A stretch of 7,129 nucleotides of DNA, taken from positions 1 through 7,129 of the forward strand of contig JAGQRA010000315.1 in the NCBI GenBank assembly GCA_020425885.1, written 5' to 3'. This DNA comes from Planctomycetota bacterium (lineage in GTDB: Bacteria; Planctomycetota; UBA1135; UBA2386). This document shows, one piece after another, positions 1 to 6,779 of the stretch (the stretch's first letter is position 1; each line of letters opens with the position of its first letter). The position numbers and the translations under genes are program-made. Under the pieces are notes generated by a model. The model saw only the letters and a program-made list of their open reading frames with translations, searched no databases and had not been told where the DNA came from.

Positions 1-2
1 AG

Positions 3-473
3 GCATCGCTGGCCGCGTCCGATGCCCACAAGGAATACGTCGCGCTGATGCGGTGGCCGGGGTCGATCCGGGAACTCGCCGATGCCTGGGTTTGCGATCG
101 GACGCTGCACACCGACGAGGACAAGCCGCAGCAGGCGCGCACGGAATTCGATCTTGCCGAGGCCTTCCGTGGCTGCGCGCTCGTCAGGTGTCGGATCCAC
201 ACCGGCCGCTACCACCAGATCCGCCGTCACGCCAATCACTCCGGCCGCCACATCCTCGGTGACACCACCCACGGCAAGGGTAGACTCAACGCGCTGTTCC
301 GAGAGAAGTACGGCTTGCCCCGCCTGTTTCTCCACCTGCACCGTATCGCGATGGATCATCCGCGTACCGGCGCGCGCATGGAACTTACCGATCCACTTCC
401 GGATGATCTGGCTCCGGTACTCGAGCGGTTGCGATACGAAAGCAGACACGGTTGCCCTCCTTCGCACTCATAA
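3..473 (+). CDS. truC: tRNA pseudouridine synthase, TruC-like (RluA family), 3' part only
   Basis: C-terminal about 156 residues of an RluA-superfamily pseudouridine synthase; the reading frame is open to the left edge, so the gene begins outside the window. By homology it would isomerise a uridine in tRNA (U65 in the E. coli TruC case) in the cytoplasm. Visible family marks are the KEYVAL strand near the left end, HTGRYHQIRRHANHSGRHIL and the following GDTTHGKGRLN, then LFLHLHRIAMDHPRTG. The GD..HG.GR.N stretch and the long conserved segment after HQIRRH are what suggest TruC rather than RluA/C/D. The catalytic-Asp motif (HRLDxxTSG-like) should lie upstream and cannot be checked. The stop TAA at 471-473 lies 22 nt inside the next gene, so the two are probably co-transcribed. 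Family assignment is firm; TruC over another RluA paralogue is likely but not proven. Confidence 0.85.
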   Translation, partial: ASLAASDAHKEYVALMRWPGSIRELADAWVCDRTLHTDEDKPQQARTEFDLAEAFRGCALVRCRIHTGRYHQIRRHANHSGRHILGDTTHGKGRLNALFREKYGLPRLFLHLHRIAMDHPRTGARMELTDPLPDDLAPVLERLRYESRHGCPPSHS

Positions 474-1234
474 CCCTGGTCAACGATCGCGCCCAATTCG
501 AAGCCTGTCAGGCATCGTTGCGGGCCCAGGTCGCGACGTTCCCCGAGTGGTTGGCGATCGAGCCCAACGACCGGGGATGGAATGCGGCGCAGGGCCTCAA
601 CCACGGCATCGATTCGCTCGAGGTCGACTGGGTCATCTGCGTGCATCAGGACGTGCTGCTGCCGCCGGGCTTCTGGACCCGCCTGACCGCCGAACTCGCC
701 GCGCTGCCGGCCGACGTCGCGTTGGCCGGCATTGTCGGCTGCGAGCGGGGCGGCGCCTTTCGCGGTCACATCGTCGATCCCAACGGCCATTGCTATTGGG
801 GCCCGGTGCCTTGCGATGTGCTGACGCTCGACGAGGTGCTCATCGCCGTGCGCCGGTCGTCGGGGTTGCGTTTCTGCCCGGATGTCCCGGGGTTCCACTG
901 CTACGGCGCCGAGCTGTGCTTCCAGGCCGCGGCGCGCGGACTGCGTTCACGGGTCATCGACACCCCCGTCGTGCACCTGTCCACGGGTCGGCTCGACGAC
1001 AGCTACGATCGCGCCTCGCAGTGGCTGTTGGCGAGGTGGGGTGAATCGTTTGGCCACGTCCTGCCGATGCCGACCCTGTTGGTGAAAGACGACGACAGGG
1101 CCAGCTGGTGGCGGCGACTCAAGGTGCGGTGGCGGCGGCGACGCGATCGTCTGCGGCGCAACGAGAACTCCTGCGGGGGCGCGCCGTGTGCGGTGCGGGC
1201 CTACGCGGCAGAGCAGGGCAGGGTCTCGGTGTGA
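452..1234 (+). CDS. Glycosyltransferase, family 2-like (VHQDV type)
   Basis: 260-residue GT-A-like glycosyltransferase of the 'glycosyltransferase like family' that resembles PF13712. It should transfer a sugar from a nucleotide-sugar donor during glycan or cell-surface polysaccharide synthesis; donor and acceptor are unknown. The N-terminal strand SFALITLVNDR (residues 3-13), the N-rich AAQGLNHGID segment (45-54) and VICVHQDVLLPPGFW (61-75) are the typical run for this family. HQD stands where classical GT2 enzymes carry their DXD metal-binding motif (inference). The TTG at 452 is chosen because the first beta strand begins immediately after it and no ATG or GTG is available close by; only a weak purine-rich RBS precedes it. 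No membrane segment is seen. The tail from W219 to about R237 is strikingly Arg/Trp-rich and could tether the protein to membrane phospholipid. Its stop overlaps the next start (GTGA). Confidence 0.82.
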   Translation: MPSFALITLVNDRAQFEACQASLRAQVATFPEWLAIEPNDRGWNAAQGLNHGIDSLEVDWVICVHQDVLLPPGFWTRLTAELAALPADVALAGIVGCERGGAFRGHIVDPNGHCYWGPVPCDVLTLDEVLIAVRRSSGLRFCPDVPGFHCYGAELCFQAAARGLRSRVIDTPVVHLSTGRLDDSYDRASQWLLARWGESFGHVLPMPTLLVKDDDRASWWRRLKVRWRRRRDRLRRNENSCGGAPCAVRAYAAEQGRVSV

Positions 1235-2592
1235 CACGACTCCTGGTCGTGGCCTACTACTTCCCGCCGCGAGGTGGCGCCGGGACCCAGCGCTTCGCGA
1301 AGTTCTGCAAGTATCTGCCCGAGCACGGGGTCGAACCGGTCGTCCTGACCTCGGGCAACATCGAGCAGAACCGCAACGCGCCGCACGACGATCCCAGCCT
1401 GGTGACCGATGCGTTGGTGGCGGTCGAGCGCGTCGATCCGCCGGCGCGGATGCCGTTGTCGCAGCGATTGCGGCGCGCGATGCGACTCGATCTCGACGAG
1501 GAGGCGTGGGCCGCGATCGCCGAGGAACGGGCACTGGGCCTGGTGCAGGAGCGGGCCATCGACGCCGTCATCACGACGTTGTCGCCGTTCGCCTGCTATC
1601 GCATCGGCGAGCGCCTGAGGCGCGCGACCGGCATGCCGTGGCTGCTCGATCTGCGTGATCCCTGGGCGCTCGATGGCTGGCGCAGCTATCGCACCCGCTT
1701 CCATGCCGCCGCGGACCTCGGACACATGCGGCGGGCACTGGTCGGCGCGGACTACGTGATCGCGAACGTGCCCGAGGCGGCCAAGGCCTACGTCGCGATG
1801 GGCGCGGATCCGGCGCGAACCGTCGTGATCCCGAACGGCCACGACGAGGAGGACTTCGATGCGCCGGTATCGGTGCCGTGGGCCGGCGATGGCCGGTTCC
1901 ACCTGGTCCACATGGGGACGTTCCACGCCGTCGACACCCCAGAGGGTCTGACCAGGAACGGCCTGTCGCGGGTTCGCCATCGCCAGATCGAGCCGCTGGG
2001 TCGCTCCGGCCATTACCTGTTGCACGCCTTGGCGCAGCTGCGGCAACGGGCGCCGTCGTTGTGGTCGCGGCTCCGGGTCGAACTCTATGGCAACGTCGAC
2101 GGCAGCCATCGCGACCTAATCGAACGTCTCGGCATCGATGAGGTGCTGTCGCTGCACGGCTACGTGCCGCACCGCGAGTCGATCGCGGCACTGACCAACG
2201 CCGATGCCGTGTTCGTGCCGCTGCACGGTGTGCCGGCGGGAGATCGCGCGCTGGTGGTGCCCGGCAAGCTCTACGAGGCGCTGGCCAGTGAGAGTCCGGT
2301 GCTGGCGGCATTGCCCGAGGGCGATGGCGCCGATCTGGTGCGGGCCCTCGAGGCAGGGCTCGTCGTGCCACCGACCGATGCCGCGCAGCTGGGCGCGGCC
2401 CTCGAGCAACTGGTCGCTGGCTGGTCGCGGCAGCAGCCGGTCGCCGGCTGTCCGCGGCAGCGGCTGGCCCCGTTCTCCCGCCGCAACCTGACGAAGGTGC
2501 TGGCCGCGGTCGTCGATGCCGCCGTGCACGGGCTGGAGACCGGGGGCATTGCCGATCCGTGGCAGTCCGCGCAGCTGGCGCGGCGCAGTTGA
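1231..2592 (+). CDS. Glycosyltransferase, GT4-like (GT-B fold)
   Basis: 453-residue two-domain glycosyltransferase, probably retaining. The N-terminal acceptor domain opens with LLVVAYYFPPRGGAGTQR (residues 4-21), the usual first strand and Gly-rich loop of GT4 enzymes. DLRDPW (140-145) and VIPNGHDEEDF (199-209) follow; the C-terminal donor domain has HLVHMGTF (224-231), LSLHGYVPHRESI (306-318) and VPGKLYEALASESPVLA (343-359), where the Glu of KLYEAL corresponds to the donor-binding EX7E region. The start is the GTG at 1231, which overlaps the upstream stop by 4 nt; the frame is open further upstream (ATG at 1108) but that part has no family similarity and lies inside the preceding gene. No signal peptide or transmembrane helix. 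Residues about 232-259, between the first donor-domain strand and the next helix, form a longer, Arg-rich insert than usual. The sequence after about 435 looks like a disordered tail. Sugar specificity cannot be told. Confidence 0.85.
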   Translation: MTRLLVVAYYFPPRGGAGTQRFAKFCKYLPEHGVEPVVLTSGNIEQNRNAPHDDPSLVTDALVAVERVDPPARMPLSQRLRRAMRLDLDEEAWAAIAEERALGLVQERAIDAVITTLSPFACYRIGERLRRATGMPWLLDLRDPWALDGWRSYRTRFHAAADLGHMRRALVGADYVIANVPEAAKAYVAMGADPARTVVIPNGHDEEDFDAPVSVPWAGDGRFHLVHMGTFHAVDTPEGLTRNGLSRVRHRQIEPLGRSGHYLLHALAQLRQRAPSLWSRLRVELYGNVDGSHRDLIERLGIDEVLSLHGYVPHRESIAALTNADAVFVPLHGVPAGDRALVVPGKLYEALASESPVLAALPEGDGADLVRALEAGLVVPPTDAAQLGAALEQLVAGWSRQQPVAGCPRQRLAPFSRRNLTKVLAAVVDAAVHGLETGGIADPWQSAQLARRS

Positions 2593-2603
2593 GCGCCGGC
2601 GGC

Positions 2604-2640
2604 GGAAAGCGCTTGACTGTCCAGCAGAAGCGATCAAGAT
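2604..2640 (+). promoter_or_regulatory. Candidate promoter with LacI-like operator upstream of the glycosidase operon
   Basis: Twelve bases after the glycosyltransferase stop lies GGAAAGCGCTTGAC (2604-2617), which matches 10 of 14 positions of a LacI/CcpA-type operator such as TGAAAGCGCTTTCA and contains the 8-bp palindrome AAGCGCTT (2607-2614). Its right side merges into a strong -35 element TTGACT (2613-2618); 16 nt on is a poor -10, CAAGAT (2635-2640). Transcription starting near 2647 would leave a leader of about 185 nt before the ATG at 2832. LacI-family proteins often control sugar-hydrolase genes, which fits the downstream gene, but no regulator gene is in the window. The rest of 2593-2831 shows nothing else recognisable; the weak AGCGC/GCGCT stem at 2592-2613 has no T run and is not called a terminator. 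Confidence 0.3.
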
Positions 2641-2831
2641 GCGCCGAGATACGCCCGCAAAATCCGGTGACACCAGACTTTGTGGTAGGCCTGCCGGCGC
2701 TCCTCGCGACTCCCAAGTGGCTGGAACATCGTTGATTAGACCGAACTCGACCGGCGGGCAGGTTTTGCGATTGGACGCAATTGAATGATCAGCCCCACAG
2801 GGCCCATCCGCTCTCGCCTCGGGACTTCGGA

Positions 2832-4961
2832 ATGAACCAGAAGAAAAAGATCGCCCTCGCCGGTGGTGGCTACTGCCTCTACGCGCCGCGCTTCCCGCGC
2901 TTCCTCGACGCGCCGGGGTTCGCCGACGAGGCCAACATCGGCAATGCCATCGTGCCGTCGGTCTACTTCCTCGCGGTGCTCGAGGGCGGGTGTCCGGTAA
3001 GCCTCGTTCGCACCGGCCTCGAGATGCAGAACGGCAAGGCGATCGTGAGCTTCGACGGGCCCGACGGTCTCAAGCTGGTCGAGCACCGCTTCATCACCCA
3101 GGACGACCGCTTCGTCTCCGAGCTGTTCCTGCAGAACACCAACAAGGGCGAGCGCACGGTGACGATCGTGCTGTGGACGACGACCGATCCCGAGGGTGAG
3201 CCGGTCTCGCTCGAGGGCGACAGCTTCCGTATCCGACGAGCATTGAAGACCGCCGGCGCCGATGTGCCGGCGGACATCCTCTACTCGAGCCCGGACAGCA
3301 AGGGTGCGCGCTGCATGCAGGGCTTCTTCGCCGAGGGCGGCAGCGATCGCCCCGACTTCGAAGAGACGCCGTGGTTCGATCTCGGGGCGTTGCCGACGCC
3401 GCGCGCCAAGCGCCCGATGGAGAAGCCGAGCCCGATCATCGCCGGGTCGCGCGTCTACGCCGGACTGTTCCGCGAGATCGCGCTCAAGACCAACGGCAAG
3501 GCGCACCACCGCTTCGAGGCCAACGTCACCTTCAAGGGCAAGGGCGTCAACTTCCGCGCCCGCCGTCCAGACGCCAAGGACGAGAACGGCTGGGCCGCGT
3601 TCTGGGATCAGGTGCCGCAGTTCAAGTGCGACGACAAGGAACTCGAGCGGGTCGTGAAGAGCCGCTTCGAACTGCTGTTCCTGTTGCGGCAGCCGCACGG
3701 CGCCGGCCTGTTCAGCTCGCCGGCGGTATGCGAGGGCAACGGTCAGCTGCATCAGCCCAGCGCGATCAGCGCTCCGGCCATCATGCGCGAGGCGCGCTGG
3801 CTGCAGGATCCGACGCTGGCGCGTGGCTGCCTCAAGCTGTTCTTCGACAACCTGCACCGCAACGGCCAGGTGCCCGGCCGGGTCCACATGGGCGGCACCG
3901 ACATCGCCGACTTCTTCCACGCCGACTGGGGCGGCGGCTTCGAGTCGCTCGATGCGATGCATCCGGACAAGGCGACCAAGAAGGCCGTGCTGATGTCGAT
4001 GCAGCGCTACGTCAAGTGGCTGGCGAACAACCGCGACCCCGAGGGCAGCGGCCTGACCGACATCGTCAATCACTTCGAGTCCGGCCAGGAATTCTCGCGG
4101 CGCTACATGGTGATCGACACCAAGGCCGACCGCGCGGTCGAGTTCGAGGAGCAGTTCCGCCTCAAGGGCATCGACGTCTCGGTCTTCCGCTACCGCATGG
4201 TGAAGTGGCTGTATGCGGTCGCCGAGGAGATCCAGGAGAAGGCCATGGCCAACCGGTTCCACGCCGAGGCCGAGGTCATCCTCGACACCATCCGGCGGAA
4301 GATGTGGGACGAGAAGTCCGGCATGTTCATGGACCTCGATCCGAAGAGCCGGCGCAAGACCAACGTCAAGGCGGCGGTCGGCTTCTACCCGCTGGCCACC
4401 GACATCCCGAACCAGAAGCAGGTCGAGATGATGCTCGACGTGCTGAGCAGCCGGCAGGAGTTCTGGGCCAAGTACCCGGTGCCGAGCATCGCGATGAGCG
4501 ATTCGACCTTCGACCCCGCCGGCCGCTGGAAGGGCACGCGCAAGGATTGCCCGTGGAACGGGCGGACTTGGTCGGTCGTCAACGGCCACATCCTCGAGGG
4601 CCTGACCTACTGGGGCGAACGCGGCAACAAGAAGGCGGCGCGCCTGGCGACGCAGCTGCTGCAGCGGTGGGTGTCGATGCTCAGCGGCGCCGCCGAGAAC
4701 TCGGATCTGCCCAACGCGCTCGAGCACTACCACCCCGAGACCGGCATCGGCTCGCGCTACCGCGGCATCGACCTGTGCCTCAACTCCGTCGTGCTGGACA
4801 ACGTGTTCCGCATCGCCTGCGGCTTCGCCATCCGGTTCGGTGAGGTGCAGGACGACCCGATCGGCGACGCGATCGACTTCAAGCTGCAGGGCATGCCGTT
4901 GGGCAACAAGCTCTACGACGTCGAGCGCAAGAGCGGCAAGCTCCGGGTCCAGATGCGATGA
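2832..4961 (+). CDS. Glycoside hydrolase, (alpha/alpha)6-barrel, GH63/GH37-related (MGH1-like)
   Basis: 709-residue cytoplasmic protein (no signal peptide) with a beta-rich N-terminal domain to about residue 260 and an alpha-toroid catalytic domain after it, the layout of GH63 glucosidases and mannosylglycerate hydrolase-like enzymes. HFESGQEFSRRYM (414-426) aligns with the ESGxD.S.R motif holding the general acid of GH63 and GH37 trehalases; PWNGRTWSVVNGHILEGL (574-591) matches the family 'WRGPVW..N....GL' wall of the active site; LPNALEHYHPETG (626-638) matches the motif carrying the catalytic base Glu (here E631). The residue at the acid position is Glu (E420), not the usual Asp. The ATG at 2832 is preceded by GGGA at 7-nt spacing and leads straight into KKKIALAGGGYCLY; a TTG at 2781 would add 17 residues and is the alternative. 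Substrate unknown: an alpha-glucoside, mannosylglycerate-like solute or oligosaccharide are all possible. First gene of the right-hand operon. Confidence 0.72.
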   Translation: MNQKKKIALAGGGYCLYAPRFPRFLDAPGFADEANIGNAIVPSVYFLAVLEGGCPVSLVRTGLEMQNGKAIVSFDGPDGLKLVEHRFITQDDRFVSELFLQNTNKGERTVTIVLWTTTDPEGEPVSLEGDSFRIRRALKTAGADVPADILYSSPDSKGARCMQGFFAEGGSDRPDFEETPWFDLGALPTPRAKRPMEKPSPIIAGSRVYAGLFREIALKTNGKAHHRFEANVTFKGKGVNFRARRPDAKDENGWAAFWDQVPQFKCDDKELERVVKSRFELLFLLRQPHGAGLFSSPAVCEGNGQLHQPSAISAPAIMREARWLQDPTLARGCLKLFFDNLHRNGQVPGRVHMGGTDIADFFHADWGGGFESLDAMHPDKATKKAVLMSMQRYVKWLANNRDPEGSGLTDIVNHFESGQEFSRRYMVIDTKADRAVEFEEQFRLKGIDVSVFRYRMVKWLYAVAEEIQEKAMANRFHAEAEVILDTIRRKMWDEKSGMFMDLDPKSRRKTNVKAAVGFYPLATDIPNQKQVEMMLDVLSSRQEFWAKYPVPSIAMSDSTFDPAGRWKGTRKDCPWNGRTWSVVNGHILEGLTYWGERGNKKAARLATQLLQRWVSMLSGAAENSDLPNALEHYHPETGIGSRYRGIDLCLNSVVLDNVFRIACGFAIRFGEVQDDPIGDAIDFKLQGMPLGNKLYDVERKSGKLRVQMR

Positions 4962-4966
4962 GGTGG
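4960..4966 (+). promoter_or_regulatory. Ribosome binding site deciding a GTG start
   Basis: GAGGTGG overlaps the TGA of the glycosidase gene (4959-4961) and lies 5 nt before the GTG at 4972 and 8 nt before the GTG at 4975. No ATG exists near the start of the conserved dehydratase sequence, so this site supports initiation at one of the two tandem GTG codons and suggests coupling with the upstream gene. Confidence 0.5.
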
Positions 4967-4971
4967 CGGCC

Positions 4972-5916
4972 GTGGTGACCATCGACGATGTCACCGCCGC
5001 CGCGATCCGCATCCACGGGCTGGTGCACCGGACGCCGGTCATGACCTCGGCCACGCTCGATCGCGAGGTCGGGGCGAGCGTGTTCCTGAAGTGCGAGAAC
5101 CTGCAGAAGGTCGGCGCCTTCAAGGCCCGCGGCGCCTGCAACGCGGTGCTAGCGCTCGATGACGACGCGGCGCGGCGCGGTGTCGTGGCGCACAGCAGCG
5201 GCAACCACGCCGCCGCGCTGGCCTACGCGGCTCGAGCTCGCGGGATCCCGTGCACGGTCGTGATGCCGGACTCGGCGCCGGCGGTGAAGGTCGCGGCGGT
5301 GCGCGGCTACGGCGCCCGCATCGTGTTCTGCAAGGCCGCCGAGCGCGAGCGGGTCTGCGCCGAGGTGCAGCGCGAGAGCGGGGCGGTCCCGATCCATCCG
5401 TTCGAGAACCCGTTCGTGATCGCCGGTCAGGGCACGGCGGCGCTCGAGCTGTTCGATGACATCGCCGACCTCGATGTCGTCGTGACTCCGGTCGGCGGCG
5501 GCGGGCTCTGCGCCGGCACCGCGATCGTGGCGCGGGCGCGCGGCGCCGACATCGAGGTGCTCGCGGCCGAGCCGATCGCGGTCGACGACGCGGCGCGGTC
5601 GTTGGCGACCGGAGTGCTGCAGCCGCGGGTCGAGAACGCCGAGTCCTGGGCCGACGGCCTGATGACCGGACTCGGGGCGCCTGACTTCGAGTTGATGCGG
5701 CGGTGCGGTGTCCGGGTCGTGACGGTCGAGGAAGATCAGATCCTCGCCGCCGCGCGTTTCTGTCTGGAGCGCCTCAAGATCGTCGTCGAACCGAGCGCCG
5801 CGACCGCGGTCGCGGCCGTTCGCGCCAGCGCCGATGACCTGGCCGGCAAACGGGTCGGCGTGATCCTGAGCGGCGGCAACACGGATTTCCGGTGGCTCGA
5901 CGAGACCCGAACATGA
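4972..5916 (+). CDS. PLP-dependent serine/threonine dehydratase / serine racemase-like enzyme
   Basis: 314-residue fold-type II PLP enzyme (PALP domain only). Such enzymes deaminate L-serine or L-threonine to pyruvate or 2-oxobutyrate plus ammonia, or racemise serine, or act on threo-3-hydroxyaspartate. KCENLQKVGAFKARGA (40-55) carries the Schiff-base lysine K51; SSGNHAAALA (75-84) is the substrate loop; VGGGGLCAG (174-182) binds the PLP phosphate; SGGN (300-303) supplies the serine contacting the pyridine nitrogen. EPIAVDD (200-206) keeps the Glu/Asp spacing of the divalent-cation site of eukaryotic serine racemase. The protein ends after the catalytic domain, without the ACT-like regulatory domain of biosynthetic IlvA, so it is a short catabolic or racemase type. 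GTG at 4972 is preferred (GTG 4975 is equally possible), 10 nt after the glycosidase stop. Its TGA overlaps the next ATG, indicating coupling. The family is secure; the exact reaction is not. Confidence 0.88.
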   Translation: MVTIDDVTAAAIRIHGLVHRTPVMTSATLDREVGASVFLKCENLQKVGAFKARGACNAVLALDDDAARRGVVAHSSGNHAAALAYAARARGIPCTVVMPDSAPAVKVAAVRGYGARIVFCKAAERERVCAEVQRESGAVPIHPFENPFVIAGQGTAALELFDDIADLDVVVTPVGGGGLCAGTAIVARARGADIEVLAAEPIAVDDAARSLATGVLQPRVENAESWADGLMTGLGAPDFELMRRCGVRVVTVEEDQILAAARFCLERLKIVVEPSAATAVAAVRASADDLAGKRVGVILSGGNTDFRWLDETRT

Positions 5917-6560
5917 CCAGAGACCTGCTCCTTCTCCGTCGCCTGGCGCCCGTAGCGCTCGGCCTCGTCGTCGCCTGCGCGGCACCGCGACAGGCCGTCG
6001 AGATCGCTTTCGACTCCGAAGCCGAACTCGCGCGGTGGGAGTTCACCGACGCCGCCGCCTTCCGCTGGGCCCGCGAGGAGTCGGACGGTCGCGGCTGTCT
6101 CGAGCTGCACGCAGCGAGTTCGTACCAGCCGCCGCATCGTTCGCCGTTGGCGCTGGCGATCCTGCGCGACGTCGAGTGCGGCGACTTCACGTTGAAGGTG
6201 CGCGCGCGCCAGACCGGTCGCGAGTACGGCCATCGCGACCTCGTGTTCGTCTTCGCCTGGCGCGACCCGGCGCACTTCCTCTATGCCCACCTCGCCAGCC
6301 AGGCCGACGCCAATGCCCACCAGGTCATGCTCGTCGACGGCGCGCCGCGGCGGCCGGTGACGACCGCGCGCACCACGGGAATCGACTGGGGTGATGGCTG
6401 GCACGACATCGAGCTTCGTCGCCGGGGTGTCGAGGTCGAGGTGCTGTTCGACGGTGTGCAGGCACTGCGCGCCGAGGTGCCGACCTGGCCGGGTCGCATC
6501 GGGCTGGGGTCCTTCGACGACACCGGCCGCTTCGCCGATCTTTCGATTTGGCTGCCGTGA
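5913..6560 (+). CDS. Probable lipoprotein with concanavalin A-like (LamG / 3-keto-disaccharide hydrolase-like) domain
   Basis: 215 residues. The N-terminus is a lipoprotein signal: a short basic region (RR at 9-10), the hydrophobic run LAPVALGLVVA and cysteine C22 preceded by V-V-A, a legal lipobox; the mature protein would be lipidated and periplasmic or surface-exposed. The rest reads as one beta-sandwich: FDSEAELARWEF (33-44), FTLKVRARQ (92-100), HRDLVFVFAWRDPAHFLYAHLAS (107-129), the W.D/GWHDIELRRRG block (159-172), EVLFDGVQALRAE (176-188) and RIGLGSFDDTGRFADLSIW (195-213). These blocks are like those in LamG and DUF1080-type proteins, which bind or cleave sugars. I see no certain catalytic residues, so binding is as likely as catalysis. 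The ATG at 5913 overlaps the dehydratase TGA (ATGA); an in-frame GTG-type start further upstream is inside that gene and would spoil the signal peptide. Last gene of the operon. Confidence 0.72.
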   Translation: MTRDLLLLRRLAPVALGLVVACAAPRQAVEIAFDSEAELARWEFTDAAAFRWAREESDGRGCLELHAASSYQPPHRSPLALAILRDVECGDFTLKVRARQTGREYGHRDLVFVFAWRDPAHFLYAHLASQADANAHQVMLVDGAPRRPVTTARTTGIDWGDGWHDIELRRRGVEVEVLFDGVQALRAEVPTWPGRIGLGSFDDTGRFADLSIWLP

Positions 6561-6606
6561 GTCTGGCGGATCGTTGGACGAACTCGTGGGCACGGTGAAG
6601 TGTGTA

Positions 6607-6650
6607 GTGTGGTCGTGCAGTGGGGCGGCCAAGACGGTGCACGACTACGC
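6607..6650 (+). terminator. Hairpin downstream of the operon, terminator-like but without U tract
   Basis: Bases 6607-6619 pair with 6638-6650 to give a 13-bp stem (11 Watson-Crick pairs, two G-U wobbles; the 8 bp GTCGTGCA/TGCACGAC next to the loop are perfect) closing an 18-nt GC-rich loop. It begins 46 nt after the lipoprotein stop, where an operon terminator would be expected. The following bases, ACTTGGCGCA, have no T run, so intrinsic termination is doubtful; it could protect the 3' end of a Rho-terminated message or be part of a structured RNA. Confidence 0.4.
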
Positions 6651-6779
6651 ACTTGGCGCAGGTTGACCCGTTGTTCGGACCAGGGGTAGAAGAGAACCCT
6701 CGGAGTGACGCGAAGGTAGAATCTCGACCGCGGTCCCTGTGCTGCACCGTCAAACCATTGCGGTGGTGCCGGGACGGAG

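Noticed and set aside
2592..2613. Possible intrinsic terminator after the GT4-like gene (AGCGC/GCGCT stem)
   Set aside because: Only five base pairs with a 12-nt loop and no following T run; too weak to call.
1571..2716. 381-codon ORF on - opposite the GT4-like gene
   Set aside because: Arg/Pro/Ala-rich shadow of the real gene on +, with no family motif.
3371..4843. 490-codon ORF on + inside the glycosidase gene in another frame
   Set aside because: Composition is dominated by Arg, Gly, Ala and Pro, typical of a frame-shifted reading of GC-rich DNA, and it is wholly contained in a gene with conserved motifs.
2736..5204. Very long antisense ORF (822 codons) on the - strand
   Set aside because: It lies opposite the glycosidase and the start of the dehydratase, both with clear family motifs on +. 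Long stop-free antisense frames are expected opposite GC-rich genes with G/C third positions; its translation is Ala/Arg/Val/Leu-rich with no recognisable domain.
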